Shown here in pieces: positions 11,213-25,488 of a DNA stretch of 64,000 nucleotides. The notes under the pieces were generated by a model, which worked only from the letters and a program-made list of their open reading frames with translations, did no database searches and was not told where the DNA came from. Within the stretch, counting starts at the first letter, position 1; each line of letters starts with the position of its first letter. Made by a program: the position numbers and the translations under genes. The stretch lies in assembly GCA_022885665.1 (NCBI GenBank), contig JAGQDJ010000016.1, positions 124,001 through 188,000 of the forward strand. Direction: 5' to 3'. This DNA is from Triops longicaudatus (taxonomy: Eukaryota; Arthropoda; Branchiopoda; Notostraca; Triopsidae).

Positions 11213-14200
11213 TCTTTGCTGCCAACGAGCTGGGAGATCTCAGCAGAACGCAATTAAAAAGACAGAAAGAGACTTTTCGGGCAATGTGAGATATGAACAA
11301 GTCGCCAACTTTTATCCAATCCCCAGATTTCTAAAAAAGGATAGGTACCAGATAAATTAATCGCATCTTTTTTATCTTAAAGGCGCTTTTAAGGTGCGGA
11401 AATCCGTTAAAAACGTCGTCTTTTTCGTACAGAAGACATTTGCTACCGCGTTTTATGTAGCTTGGCACAGGAAGGCCGAAGGAGAAAGGGCGTAAAAAGT
11501 AAAAGAAGAGGCGTGGCCAAACGATAAGGAATTGCTTCGGAAACCATTCTGTACCGTAGCTTTTTCTTTAGCTTGACTTTTTTTTTTGGCTTTCTTGTGT
11601 TGTGTTTCTTTCGTCCCGTAAAAACTATCAGTTTAGGGTATTACAGAGTAGGCGTCGCATGTCTTTCAACTTGTACTGCAAGACAAGGCCCTGCAAAGAA
11701 AGCTCGAGAAAGATGGATAACGCTTTAATTGACTATTTTGACTTGCCTGTTACGTTACAGGCCTCCTTCCGTGCCTCCTTTGTTCGTATTTTAAGCTTAT
11801 GGAGGGGTAAATTTCTTCGGGTGCTTGTTACCGTGCTCGTGAATTCAAGTGACCGAATCGCATTATCGTAATAGGGCGGATAGAAAGAATGATGTGAATA
11901 ATTACGCTGTCAGTTGAGCATTTTGTGCCCCCAAGTTTGTGACAGTAGCGTAATTATGAAAGTTTTGCGTTCGGGGCTACGGATCGGAGCTTAAGTTGTG
12001 TGATTTGTCTTGTGTGTACACTTGATACCTGCACAAGTTGGCATTAAACTGACTTCGTAATTCATTATTAACGAGGCCGCGTGCCTATAGTTTTGCCGAC
12101 TTACCGGTTTACTAGTAAAGATCGTCTAATGCGGCAAGTTTCCAATTTTTAGCGCAGGGAATTATGAAGTTGAGGAAGATGAACATTTCCTCGAGTTTAG
12201 ACAACTCAACGTTCACATCAAAGAAAATATTGACGAGTAATCTTTCGACTAGTCGTTGTTTTCATTTCCAGAGAGAGTGAAAATTAAATCAGGGGGTATT
12301 TCAAAGTTTTTTTTTATGATTTAAAAGCTAGTTGATGGAATTAATCTACGGTAAGAGATTGGCTCCTCTCCCCAAGCATTTGAGAAAATTAAAAACTTTT
12401 GTCACTCAAAACGTTTTATCTCACTTTTTCTCTTTTGTTTTCGACTCGGGCGCTTTTGAGGCATTAAAGTCCTTCTGGTAGTGCTTGATTGCAACGGTTA
12501 AAGAGGGAAGAGAAGACGCTCGAAGCTGACTAGGTTGGAAGCTATTTTAATTAAAGAAAGCCGACTCGACCGCAATGCGTTCGCTGTGTGAAACCTGCTT
12601 CTTTATGGTCTTGACTCTATATCTGCCATTTCCATCGCTCCGGGAGGGGGAAAACGCCCCCTAGCAAAATCAGCCAGAACATTACTTGATTTTGTCCCTC
12701 TGGAGTGGAAACGAGGCGTGTTTTCACGTTTCCCAGAATAGATAGGCTAATCATTAAGAACTTTAAAGGAGTAAAGCACTTACCTACAATAGTAGCGCCG
12801 TACTGTCTTCTTCTAAACGGCAAAGAGCTTTTCTACTTCATATAAGCTCCGGAGTACACATAGTGCACATAAATTTGGAGAAAATGTTGCATTCGGTTAG
12901 CCACAATTTAGCGTCCTGGCTGTTATTTTATGTAGCGATTATGCACCCGAGCCAAAAATGCACTCAAGCGCAGGCAGTTTCTCCAATTTAGCTGGGTTTT
13001 TATGCGTCTGCGGAATTTTAATAACCCTAGCTCTGCTGCTCTTCCTAGCGACGTTCATTAGTACATCATAATTGACAAACCATGCCCCTTCGAGCTTAAG
13101 TTTCCGTCCTGGATGACACGTAACTTCGTTTGCAACTCCCGAACCGTGGGATTTCAGGTTAAATTAAATAGATTCAATAGCTCTTACAAAAACAAGATAA
13201 TAAAGCGTCGTTCGTACGGAAGACACGGAACAATGTAGACCAGCAACGGTTTTATACTTTTCACTTGAAGTGCAAGTTAAATACTGTCCAAATTTTATTC
13301 AGTGTTTTAAATCTTTAATATTTTTTTTTTATTTCTGCTGACTATATTGGTATACAGTAAAATTTTCTCAATCATGACAGTCACGTGTGTGTGTTGCGTT
13401 CAAGGTTAAGCAAAAACTGTAGCATGCATTTTGAAATGTTATCAGCCACAGTTCTTACTCAGTAATAGTTATTACGCAATTAAGAAACCCTTTAAATTGT
13501 GAGTATTCGAGCAATGAAAAACATTATGGCCAAGGGCATATTCCAAAGTAATCATTCCAAACGTGTCACTAGAGTTACCACATCTTTTAGAAGTATGCCT
13601 TCGTTTATTCCTGTTTTGTGGCGTAGACATGCATGTTACAAAATAATCATTCAGTTTACCTGAGATAACGCCAGAATGACACTATTTTGTAAGGAGTCAA
13701 ACTGGAAAATAAATTGTGATGTAGCTATGCTTACGTAATGTTCTAAAACGAACGTTAACGTGTTCTTTTCTCAAAAATAGCTTTTGTAAATTTTGACCCA
13801 TTCGAGATAGCCTGGCAATAATTTCATTCAAATGGTTGAATAAAGTCCTTTTTTTGTGCAGAGAAAGCAACATATATTAGATTTTTAAGAATCTTTATGA
13901 TTTTCCAGGAATTTTCACCAGTTTTTTCCCCTTTATGTTAATTTTTCTGTGTGCAACCTGGCCTTAGTCTAATGTGTCGTATAAAAGAAAAATCCCCGCG
14001 AAGAATTGCCTCCATCGCGAAATTCAGAATTTGACGTTTATTTCCTTACTTTGCTAGCTTTCCAGAAGATAAACTCCCAACACGATCGACTTCTTAGCAT
14101 GTTGGACCAGCTTTGGAGTTGACGGCTAAACCATTGAGGCATTGAAGCAGAAACAAGACGATACCCACCTCAATTTTGGCTCCTCTCATATACTCCTCCA

Positions 14201-15549
14201 GTTTCCTTCATGGCCTTTCTCAAGTTCTGCGTTATTTTCCCCAACTATCACTGATCCGGGAGCTCGGGGTTTTTCTTGTTTTCCGGAACTATGCGTTTTA
14301 TGAGTTTTGTTTGACAAGGTGGCTCATAAACCTCGATCGCCTGCACCGTCCATCCGCTTTCCGTTTGTCTTACAGATTTTTGGCTCAGCGACGGAAAAAA
14401 AATCCGGGTACTGGGCCTCGAAAATTTCGCCCCATGGAGCGCTGGTTTGGCTCTCTTGCGGGAAACAACAAGAATCAAAAAGTGCGAGTCTTACTTGTGT
14501 ACTTCCCAGAGTATTACTACCACTCTACGCTGATTACCACCGTCCTACTATAAAAGCTGCTCGGCTTCTCTCTCTCTCTAGATTTCTCCCGTCTTTGGGT
14601 CCCGAAACGAAGCTTTCTCGCTGTACAGTACACAAAATCTCGAAAAAGGGAAAGCACAGAAAAGCTCATACGCTGTTCTGGCAAGATTGAAGCTCGTTTC
14701 GTTACATCTTTAGCTTTTATCTCTCGCTTTTCGCCTCCTCCGGGTTTTGGTGGGGTGTGCTTTGTTGTTCGGAATAGCTATCGTAATGCAACGAGGATTT
14801 TTCAGGTCGTGAAAACTTTTCGACTTTTTTCCCCCCTTTTCTTTATTTTGGCTATTGGTTCCAAGCTCGTTTGTTGTCGGTACTTAAATAAAAATAAACT
14901 TGTCTTCGGCGGTTTGTTTCGTCACCAGGTAATCATGAAAGATTTAGTAGAGTCACCCTACCCTTGACTTGCTGCCAACTATATTTAAATCTCGGCTCTC
15001 TTTCACACGACGTTAGACACGACAGCATTCTCCCTAATGTGGGTCCTGTATGTATGTGTGTGTGTGTTGAGTAGGGATGTGTGTGTAGGTTCTCAGCCCT
15101 TCTATTCTCCCGAGCGGTATTTTGGCCCTCACTGTCAAATGAAAACGCGACACGTAGACATGCAAAACATCAAGCTAGAACGCTTCTCAATGGCCGTGTT
15201 GTAGTTCTACATCTCCGCAACCCTTTATACACGCATTCGCCGCCCTTGTGTGTTCCAGAACTAAAGCAGCAAAGCAAACAAGAATCGAACAAAAAGCTTT
15301 TCGAGATCCACAGCTGCACCACACCGTGCGATCGTGGTATACAAGTAAGGCCTCCATTTACGCGATTAAATTGGTTCGATGAAAAGACCGCAAAACGCAA
15401 AAGCGCGCAAACCGAACCGTGTTTTTTTTCTATGAAGGAACGTTTGCTAACAAATGGCGGTGCTATTGAGTGAAGTACATAGAAAAAGTTTACGTTGAAA
15501 TAATAACAGCTAAAAAACACGAAACAAATTCGTTTTTCAGATTCTAGGG

Positions 15550-15909
15550 GTTCGCTATAACGAGATTATACTGTAAAAGTAACATGTATAACATTTAGTA
15601 TACTACAAGCCTCTCCGATAAATGTAACTAATTGTTATGGTTTGCACGTAACTGCAATTCTTGATAACACAAAAAACTTTAATCTTTTTTTGCTCCTTTC
15701 TGTAACTCAGATCTTGGCTTTTCCATATTTGACGGCAATTATACAGTATTACCTCGTTATAGCGAACACTTTTATAACTGTTGATTGTGGTTAGGGTTGT
15801 ACTGCTCCTTTTTACGTAAATGCATAGAAAAAGTGTCCGATATAACGAGCTTTGAAATACCAAAGCTATTTCCGTTCTTGAGAGATTCGTTATACCGAGA
15901 TTTTACTGT
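15550..15909. repeat. MITE copy plus solo inverted-repeat end
   Basis: A solo right end (15550-15575, TTCGCTATAACGAGATTATA then CTGTA) is followed by a complete copy at about 15743-15909, starting ACAGTATTACCTCGTTATAG and ending TTCGTTATACCGAGATTTTA then CTGTG. The interior has TTTACGTAAATGCATAG and GATATAACGAGC, found again near 46.5 kb, so these are one family. Confidence 0.7.
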
Positions 15910-18503
15910 GGAAAAAGTTCGTTACAGTGAAATTCTATCGTATCACTAATATTGATTTACACAATTGTCACTGATAAGTTGCTAACTTATCTAACAACTT
16001 TTCCCAACCGTGAAAAACTGAATTTGGTGTAAATGAAGACCGCGTAAATTGAAGGATTACGTTCGACGCTGCCGTACCCCTTTCGCGACCCTACGCTACA
16101 ATTGACTTTGCATTAAGATACTCGTTCCCCCTCGATACGGAAAACCAGTGAAGCCAAAGCCACCTTCAGGCTAAACACTATACATCATCTAACCACATTA
16201 TACAATCTAACTTGCGGTATTGAACCAGGAATAACCCCCCGGTAGCAATAAAAACTTTCCTTTCGTATATAAGAAAGGGAAAGAACTTGAAGGGGCGGGC
16301 TTTGCCCCTGCGCTATGTGACAACCCTAGCGTCTTTTCTTTAGCGCCTCCTTTGTTGCCGGCGCGCCGCGGACTGAACATACTGAATCTGACCTCCGCTA
16401 GTCGTCCTCGACGCCCGTGTCGCAGGAGTCGTGTGCCAGCAACCAGGTCAGACGGACGTCGATTTGTCCTCTCAGTGGCTTGCTTAGACATGCTTGCACT
16501 CGTCAAACATCAGCAAAAGCTTTGTTAGGAATTCAAGTCAGTTTCTCCTGCCTAGTTCGTTCACGTTGTCAGTGTACAGTCAAGGAAATTCTTGGGGCTA
16601 TACAGTGAAGGGTGACATGTTCAAGTGACACCTTGCGAGTCTGTGCTAGTGACGTGGTGGAAGATTGCTCCTCTACTTTGCTTTTCATCTTTGGAAGGGA
16701 GCCTTTCGGTGTGTCGTGGGAAGCTGATGCAGCAAGTGGAACAAAAGCGTCGAGTTTCCAAGCCCAGCGAAAAAGAAGCGTCTCGTGAATGACGGATTGA
16801 AACTGGTATTAAAGGCTGGGCACCGCGCTTAAGTGACAGCCGACAGCACCGTCACTTTTAAGGAGCTAGAGTGTTACCCCCTCCCTGACTAGAGAAAAAA
16901 AAATTGGGAGTTAATAGTACGTCGAACCATTGCTGATGGCTGCAAACTAATCTACGGTAAGATGGCGAAAAAGGGGAAAATTAAATAAGAATATTTTATG
17001 ATTTTTAAAGCGATCTTATGTATTAAGCTTGTCATAAAGAAGATTTATGGAATACCGTGGCCCTTTTTTCTTCAGCCATCAAGGGGTTGAAAGGGTTGTT
17101 TGGTGGGAAAGCTTTTGAAGTAGGCGTGGTTTGTTACTCATTAAGCATGTCAGTTTGCGGGGTTCATCAGCAATCAAGCCTTTGATCTTAGTATGCCTCT
17201 TGTGTAACTCCACCCTGGGGACTCTGTTGAACCCCTTCTTTTTCGTTTCGCGGGAATCGCTCGACAATTATTCAAACTCGCGTTGTTATCAGCGTCCCTC
17301 CTTTGGCAGGAGGACTTGTTGTAAGCCTATGCCATGTTCCCTTCATTACGCAAATTTCTCTCTAGAGAGACATTAGTCTTGTGTTGCCCTTGATGAGTGA
17401 ATGCCATATTTTACTCGCTGGGGGTGCAAGGGGGTGAGCCCCCAAGAAGTTGGAGTAGGAAACGACATGAAGCGCGGAACTAATTCAACGGAGAAAATCA
17501 AACGAAACGGATCTTGGTTAAGGGTGGGAGAATTTCGATACAAAACGACCCACGCTATGTCGAACCCCCTCCTTCCTTCCCGTACCCACAAAGGCCAGTC
17601 AAGAATGGCTTGACGTGTGTACCATGTCACTATTCATCAAGAAAAGCAAGGTTTTCGTTGCTCAAACGGGCCTCCCTGGGTTTTAATGTCCTGCATAACT
17701 TCCTAATGGCTCACACGAAACTGGGGGTCATTTCCTTGCACTAATAAGCTCTTTTTTGCACCCTCATAACGCTCGCACTACGCTCGGTCTACGTTGCGAA
17801 CGAACTTTCGTGAAACTAGTTAATAACACAGAAGATAGCTTTAATCACTTGCAACCATGGAAATTTAGGGAAATAGTTAATTAGAAAAGGCAGTTTTGCG
17901 AATAAAAATATGTGAAAATGACTAAATACAATGCGTAAAAGCAACTGTGGACAGTTGTAAATGAAATATCCTGAATATAAATTATTACGGACAGGTTGCG
18001 TTTGATTTTTGTGAATAAAACCCGGGAAATTTAAAGGTCACACAATTTGCTTCAGTTTCTTTTAAATTGCGTGATAGTTAATGGTACAAAAACTGCTTTC
18101 ACAATTACTGTTAAATTTCCGCTAAATAATTCCATAATAATCACAATACTGAAAAATCTCGCTTTGATAAATTGCAAATTATGTCACAGAAATAGCTATT
18201 TACACAATACATTTAGGATTATGTATAAGCATGTGTTTGTAGCCCGGCTAAGTAGTGGAACTGTCAACGATCAGAACCATCTTAAAATTAATAAATGACA
18301 AGATATGGAACTCAAAGTGCAATGACAGCTGGTAGGTTAACAATATTCTCACTAGTATGAATTGACAATGTGTTCATAAATTCGTGATGCATTTAGGTAC
18401 CGTTAAATCTTAGAATAGGCCAGATACACAGGAAATCTAGTTAAGCATAGAGAAATTGTTCAAGTGTTGTGTGAGATACACTTTGGCCAGTAATTCTTAA
18501 ATG

Positions 18504-18666
18504 CAGTCGAATACCGTTATAGCGAACCTCTCAGAGCCTGAAAAATTGTTCGATATATCCGAAGCCCGGTACACCAGACACTCTTTACATTTACAAAACT
18601 TGGTACCTCGCAACCCGTCACAACCCTTTCGTTATAAAAGGTTCGTTATAATGAGATTATACTATA
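18504..18666. repeat. MITE copy of the CGTTATAACGAAC family
   Basis: The left end CAGTCGAATACCGTTATAGC and the right end GGTTCGTTATAATGAGATTA are imperfect inverted repeats about 160 bp apart. No coding content. Confidence 0.65.
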
Positions 18667-18741
18667 GTTGAGCTGCATAAAATGGTTTGAAGTACAGTTT
18701 TAGTAAGACAGTACGTAAAATCAGACAACAGTTTCTGTTTG

Positions 18742-18906
18742 TATTGTAAAAGTCCCGCTATAATGAAGAAGATGTGGGCAGAAAAACGGTTCGATATAGA
18801 CAAAGTTCGTAGCGACCATTTTCGGTATATTTACATTAAAACCTCCTTTACTACAGACAACCACTTGTTATAGAAAGGTTCGTTATAGGAAGACTTTAAC
18901 ACTGTA
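18742..18906. repeat. diverged MITE copy of the same family
   Basis: Begins TATTGTAAAAGTCCCGCTAT and ends AGGTTCGTTATAGGAAGACT near ACTGTA at 18906. It lies 75 bp from the preceding copy, so the two may be a tandem insertion. Confidence 0.5.
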
Positions 18907-21900
18907 TTAAATAGTTAAATTTTTGTTTAATAAGCACTATTAATTACGGGATAATTTAATTTTCATTTATGAATCTCCAATACAATTAAAGAAATAATCT
19001 CTTTAATGATTGTCTTGCATTTCGTATTTTCTGACTCGAATTATTTTTCCTAATAAAGTTCCGTGAATAACACGTTTTAACAACGCAACGTAAAAAGATT
19101 TTATGAAGACTTCAGTTGGTGGTCAGGATAATCGTCGTTTTCATAACCGAAGATGCTACAATAGGAGTTTCCTATTGCATTCTTTTGTTGCTGTTATGTT
19201 CGCTGAAACCTTCCAGTTTAAGTTTGGTTGTATTAGTTTTGCGCTTAATGAGAACGAGGAGCAAGTTATGAGGGCTTTAATTATGACACGAGCTTAAGGG
19301 GAAGCCTTGCTCGATTTCATAGAAGAAGACTGTAGCGTGGAAAAGAGCGAACTGTATTAATGAGCTTGGGATTAATGCGGTCGTCTTGGTTCTTCTTCCC
19401 AAAGCGCTAATGAAAAAGGGTGCGAACAAGATAGCAACTCTAGGGAGTGTGCCATCTATTAGTGAACCGAGGTTAAGTAAGCGGTCATCGAGTGGGACAG
19501 TGAAGCATGTGTGAACGTTTTAAACTACAGTGTATGCTCGGATTGAAAATTAGACGTGTTGTCATGGTTACAAGGGAAAAGAGACATTGTTCAAAACGAT
19601 GACACTTGTAAATTTGTCCCCTCGTGAGAGAAATCTGTGCCACCCCATAATACTATGCACCCCTTCACCCCAACCCTAACCCAACAAGTTTTTTTTACAG
19701 CAATTTTCGCCTTTGTGTCTGGACTTTCTACTAAATTGAAACATAATTCTATTCTGAATCCCCCAATTGACTTGTCAAAAAAGTTGCGTTGCGGAAAATA
19801 CCGAAAAATAGCTTTCGTTGTCTATAAATATCAACCATAAAAGAAACTCGGCCAGAAAGCGTGAGTCTACGCTTAGCGTTTACAACAACCGCGTTGAGCT
19901 TAGGAGAGACAGCAACTATGCTGGGCAAGTAGCCGAGTTGTCTCCTCAGCGCAAGAGAGATGTTCCGGAAACACGTCTTAATGCTGAGTGACGATGCTCC
20001 ATAGTCTGCCTATCACGATCAACTGGGCTAAAAGTTTTCACTCCCCTCCAGCAGACTAGTCAGACTCGGAAACCAACAAGGACATTGATGTCGACCCAAT
20101 GGACGCCTTGTTTCCTTCCCTTTGCCTTTTACCCCTGGTTGCCCCGCGCCTTCCGGCAGTGGCAACTAGTTACATCCTTCCCCCTTCTCTTTTTCTTCTT
20201 TTTTACTCCGGTATAACTCCTCCAACCCCTTGGTCATAACTTGGGGAGTTCTGACGGTATAACTTCATAGATATATAACTTCAGCAAGGATTCTCCTCTC
20301 AGAAATCCCGCGGTCTAGGAGCTGAAGATGGGGGTATTCACCCGCTCGTCCATCTTCTACGGACCACCAACGATGGAAACATTCCTGGGGGTTCGAGTAT
20401 AGAAAGGCGTTCTGAATTTCTTATGTATCCGACAGAAATCTCTGGCCGAGTTTCAGGACGATCGTTGGACTGGAAAAGGCACGCCAGCCGCATTTTCTGC
20501 CGACGTTCCTCCCTCTGCACTTGAGGGTGGTAATGCAATCTATGGGTAAAAGTGAGTTGGACAGACAAGGAAAGGAGGGAACTGTAAAACTGCCGAAAAC
20601 TCTTGTTACTGGACTGGCAGTAATACCAAACCCGTTAGATCGTCTCCCCAGAAACTTTGCTAGACTCTTTAGTTTGTCGCTTAGGTCAACTCAGCGAAAC
20701 TTGGAAGGCGTTGTCGCTCGTTCCCCACCCCTCCCGGCTCTTTAACCCCTCTAAAGGGAGTTGTCTTCCAGACCACTGAATCCTGCCCTTCCCGTTACCC
20801 CCTCTAGGTTAGGAGAGCTCGAAGGTTAAACTTTACCCGACCTTTACATTCGTCGCAGTAAATCCTGGTGACTAGTTGGAAATTCGTAACGCGACTCTTC
20901 GACCAGAAAGCTTGGAGCCGTGTAAAAGAAACTAATTGTTGAGCGAGGGGATTCTTAACATTGGGTAGGGTGGGAAAGGGGGAAATGTTTTCCACGATTC
21001 GTTAAATACGCGCAGAGATAAGACGAACTACAAATAGAACGATCCGTCTTCGCGTGATAGAATTCAGCATGAAAAGTGTGGATGGTAGAAATTGTGGTAG
21101 AAATTCTTTTCTTTTTCCTCCAGGAGGAGAAAGATGGGAAAATGATTCTGGTGCTAGTGACAGTGTATGACAAGTTCTTTACAGAATCTGTCAAATGTTA
21201 CGACCGCTTTACTGTAGTCGGCTAACAAGAATGTGGCGACGAGAGGGAGAAATGCACGGAGTGGGAAGGTCGTGAATTTGGGTGAAACTCTTTAAGAGAA
21301 AGGGAAGTTACGAGGCACTGCCAATATCTGTAACCAAGAAAACCGGGGCATTGATCGTTCCGTGTCAGAAAATCGCTTTCTGGACCTCCCGGATCTAATA
21401 TGTCTGTCCTTGAGAAGAGGGAAGAAATTGCCCAGTTTAAAGATTTTTCTTTTTCTTACCGACGTTTGTTTGCTGTGTTCTGTTCGTGGTCAAACATCTT
21501 TCTTTCACACGCTGTACACCTAAAAACTGCACGACAAGCACCTGAGGTACTTTTCGCACGACACTTTTTCAGCTTTATAGTCATTGGGGTGGTTGACCAC
21601 ACCCCCCACTCCCCCAAATGAACCGAAAAGGAGTAATGTCAACAGCTATTTTCGCGGCCGTGCGCCGCTTTCATAATGGCGACCATAATTAGGATCTTTC
21701 ACTTTTTGCAACGTTAACGTTTTCCGAGGGTCTTATAAAGTTTTCACTAGGAGATTAACTCCACGCCTCCGACATCACAATATCATTACAGCTCGCAGGA
21801 GATAAAGCTTATCAGCAATTTCGCAGTGCTCGGCTTAAAACCCTGGACATATGACTTGCTCAAACAGTTGCAACAAGCTATTGACTGTTGTTGGCTGGCG

Positions 21901-24288
21901 TGCCTTCTTTGATTGTTGTGGTGAAAATTTCTGGGTAATTTGCTGGAATAGAACATGCTTTTAGGAAAGGTTCACTCTTGGTTTTTGCTAGGCTTTATTT
22001 CATTGTTGCATCTTTTGAGTCTTATCAACCTTTTGAAATGCCAATTTTGTCACAAAATAAATAAAATCTAAAGCTTTGAGAAACAAATGTATTTTGGAGG
22101 TTGTTCGGTGAATCCGAAGTTCAGGAAATTGGACTATTTTCTTTATACATTCAGAAATGAGCATAAAAAGTGTACTTTAATAAGCTTTAAAACGTAACAT
22201 TCAACATATAAATATTAATGAAATTAAAACAGTTATGCTTGCATCTAAATGTATGTATATTAGGAGCCCTTTATAGAAAAGTAGTAACTAAGAGACAAGT
22301 AAATAAATACTTTTGCTAGTCCAAATTTGCCAATAACTTCCCTAATACCCCGAATTTCTTTGTAGTCATCGGAATTTTTGTTCTCAAAATTAGAAACTAT
22401 AGTGTTATTTTTTAAAATAAAACTCGTTATCTGGACGAATACCATAATGCTTAAACTGCCTGAACTAATGGAGTCACGAAATTTGTGATGGGATGACAAG
22501 GGTTAGGACAACCCTATGGTCCAAGCGTAGCATTACAGGATATTATGAGATGCGTATTACTGTCAATATTAGAGATCACACTATTGTTCTCAGAACAACT
22601 GCATCGAGATGCTACGCGTTTCTGGAAAAATGTCGCTATTATGCAATATAAGGTGCTGAGTTTGTGGTGTTGAGAACAATTCCAATAATCAGTATTGAAG
22701 AACAGCTTAGGAGTTAGGTAGCTGACGTCAGCTTGCCCATCGAGTCAAGGACTTCTCTCTCTTCAAGTTTGCTTGCAAAAAAAGGAGCGCTTTTATCTTC
22801 AGAAAACCCGTAATAAATCGAGTTTACGTCCTAGCTTGGAACTTGTGTTTCGATCCGAAGCCTATCGTAAGCCGGAACAATCGCGAGTCGAGCCTCCATT
22901 GTGATTCTACACTAAATTCCGTCGTCTCTCTATGCATGTCATCTTCTAGAGAGCCTCTCTTACTGAATGAGACTTTCAATCTATCCCTTGAATTGAAACA
23001 TTCTAATTGAGTAACCCTTGGTTCTTTCGGTCCCATGAACTTTTATTCATTCTTGTATTACTTTGTCAGCTACACAAGTTTAAATACTAAAATATACAAT
23101 CAGAAACGTAATGAGATTATCTAACATGCTGAAAGGGTTGCCTAAAGCTCTTTCGATTGATAAAATACTGACGTCAGTTGTTCATCCGCGCGGAGCATCT
23201 GCATGGGGTGAACCAGAAGGGGTACACTAATTGTAATCAATGGAACTTTCTCTTCTTTCGCTTCTAAAAGCCCGACTCGCGTTGTCTTTTAATGTTTCAA
23301 TTTTCCTTCACAATTTTTACCTATTTATTCACTAATAGTTTTTAATTTCTTTTCGCGTTTTTTATATGCAGATATTTTTATTTATCGATTTTATGTTTAC
23401 TTTATTTTTTTTAAAAAAAGAAAATTGTTTATCACGCTACGCTGGCCTTTTGTTAAACACTCGTTTACTCCTCTCGCTTCGACAAGTGTGAATTATCACT
23501 GCAAAGGGTATCGTCATGACGTCACTCCAAGTACTCTAAAACAAGGTTGCCCAGGATTAAGGCGTGTACGGAAGTTCAGGGCCCACGTGTCTACCATCAT
23601 TTGTTTCCTTCCTGAGGTTGGTTTAAATTGGTAGTGCTGTAGTGTGAGCACGCGTTACGCTTACGCCAACCTCAACTAACAACTAGAGTCTATCATGCCT
23701 TTTTATCTCCTGTGTGGTACCGTACTCTCTAATTCATACCTTCCTTTTTACCCCACGCCGGTTAAAAAGTGACGAATTTGACATAGCTTGTTGGCATAGA
23801 AAGTCCGTAAATCATGCATGACTTTTTATCGCTGGGGAGAAATTCGAATTATTTTTCACTGAGGATGAAAGCGAAACTCTCAGTGGCACATCCTTTTTTC
23901 CGCCCTCCAATTTCATCCTTCCTGTCTGTGTATGCGGTTCCGTGAGTCCGAGATGGAAATCAGACTAATGCATTCCCAGGTATATCTCTCTAGACTAGAC
24001 GCTAACCAATATTTTTTATTGAAGACAACCCTCACTACCCCTTTTGCCACCGCCCACTAGTCCGTGGTATCATTTCGTGCTCTTTCTTGTTAATTTTTCT
24101 GGTTGGATGGGGGTAAAAGGGAATTCGTGCTGGGTGACTAGCGAGGTTTTCAATCATCATCTGTTCTGATAGTAGTAGTTTTGCCCTGACCTTATTATCG
24201 ATCCAATCCCCATAGCCCCTTTGCGTACAGAACAGTCATGCTCGCTCAGTCAGTACATTTCTTGTCGTTTTTTATGACGCTGTGTTTT

Positions 24289-24777
24289 GAACATATTCCG
24301 AATTAAGATGCCTAACTAAGCCGCTGGACGCGCCACCTAGCGGAGCTCGCGAAACCAGCGTTTATTTACACTGCGACTTGTTCGCACATGGAAGTGTTTG
24401 TGTAGGTTATTGCTATAAAGTGTACTGGTAAAATGTTTTTATATCTGTCAATATGGAAAGATATATAGATTCTTTTGGGCAAAATTCGATAAGTTGCACA
24501 CCATTAGTAACTGCAACAAATACATCTCTTCCAGTGTACTGGCTTCATTTCACTGCACTCTGCCAAGGCACAGACACTTTGTCCTGTAGATATTTCTCAC
24601 CTCGTTCACAAAAAGTCGGTATTTCAATGTTATTTTTCTTTTTTAAAAAAGTTGGATGAGCACGCGTAAATGTAAAATATGTAAATACAGATGTAAGTAC
24701 GCGTCTGACTACTTATGGATTTCCACTGCTGGCGCTCCAAGCGGCTCAGTCAAGCACTTTAATTCGGAATATGTCTC
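24289..24777. mobile_element. non-autonomous element with 56-bp terminal inverted repeats
   Basis: The sequence at 24289-24344 matches the reverse complement of 24722-24777 at roughly four positions in five. The outer part (ACATATTCCGAATTAA against TTAATTCGGAATATGT) is exact and the inner part (AGCCGCTGGACGCG against its counterpart) is nearly so. The 490-bp unit has no transposase frame. It differs from the CGTTATAACGAAC MITEs. Superfamily unknown; I could not identify a clear target-site duplication. Confidence 0.7.
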
Positions 24778-25421
24778 ATTATAAACCAGGGCAATCCACC
24801 AGAAGAAAGCCAGTTTTTGGATAAAAGGTATACAGGGGTGTTGGTCGAGAAAGAGCTGGAGAGGTCATAAGTTTTCCTCCCACCATATGGAGCAAAACAT
24901 GAGTTGACACCCGGTGGTGATGGCGATAATGGTACTAGAGCTGTGAAAGCAAAGGGGCATGTAACCTATGGATTGGCAATTCTCGACTCGTATATCGGCC
25001 ACCCCAACGAACGAAACCTTTTATGAATTCCCTTCCTTTTATTTCATTCTATTCCAGCATATAAGAGCCCCACACAGACACACACACCAGCCAGACACTC
25101 GGCGATTTACCCTTATGGCTGGGGGTTCTTTTGTCCCCGATAGGTATTGTCCAACCCATGTATTGAATAGTAATATCGCCCTTCTTTTTCACTCTAATCT
25201 TAAATGAAGAGGGTGCAAAATCCTTTAGAAAACAAAACGGACAAAAATGAGTGTGTAAAAAAGGAAAAAAAAGGCTTTAATGATAACATATACTCATCCT
25301 TTCTTTCTTGTTTTGTCGTGCCTTTCTTTTCTGCCCTATCGCCTAGATTGCTGCTAGTACCTGCCCATGGTGACGTCCAGTACGTGGTGTGTGACTTGTT
25401 GGTGCAGCGGACTTGGTCTCC

Positions 25422-25488
25422 ATGATTGGTCTGCATGCATGTCGGCCTTTTTTCCCGGTCGTCATCGGCATTTTGGCCATGCTTTCCG
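25422..25488 (+). CDS. candidate signal-peptide exon of the DUF7042-type gene
   Basis: The ATG at 25422 opens 22 codons with a basic/cysteine start and the hydrophobic core PFFPVVIGILAMLS, ending at TCCG|GTAATT. Phase 1 is what the next exon at 30515 (or 30527) requires, giving a Gly at the junction. The 5-kb intron means other candidates are possible. An ATG at about 25364 in another frame would form an overlapping upstream ORF. Confidence 0.55.

Larger units (their letters stand above)
8335..25421. other. 17-kb gene-poor interval
   Basis: I find no exon here that I can assign to a family. Open frames are short, mostly without ATG, often overlapping on both strands and low in complexity (for example around 14.2-15.5 kb, where T/C-rich DNA keeps several frames open). 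What is recognisable is transposon debris: MITE copies at 15.5-15.9 and 18.5-18.9 kb, an inverted-repeat element at 24.3-24.8 kb, and a 16-nt G run at 11157. Two adjoining - strand frames at 10648-11212 are discussed separately. The interval could hold non-coding RNA genes or exons too diverged to recognise. Confidence 0.5.

Noticed and set aside
14176..15520. Several overlapping open frames of 70-130 codons on both strands
   Set aside because: They overlap in conflicting frames, mostly begin without ATG, and reflect T/C-rich DNA poor in stop codons. No splice-consistent gene model or family match.
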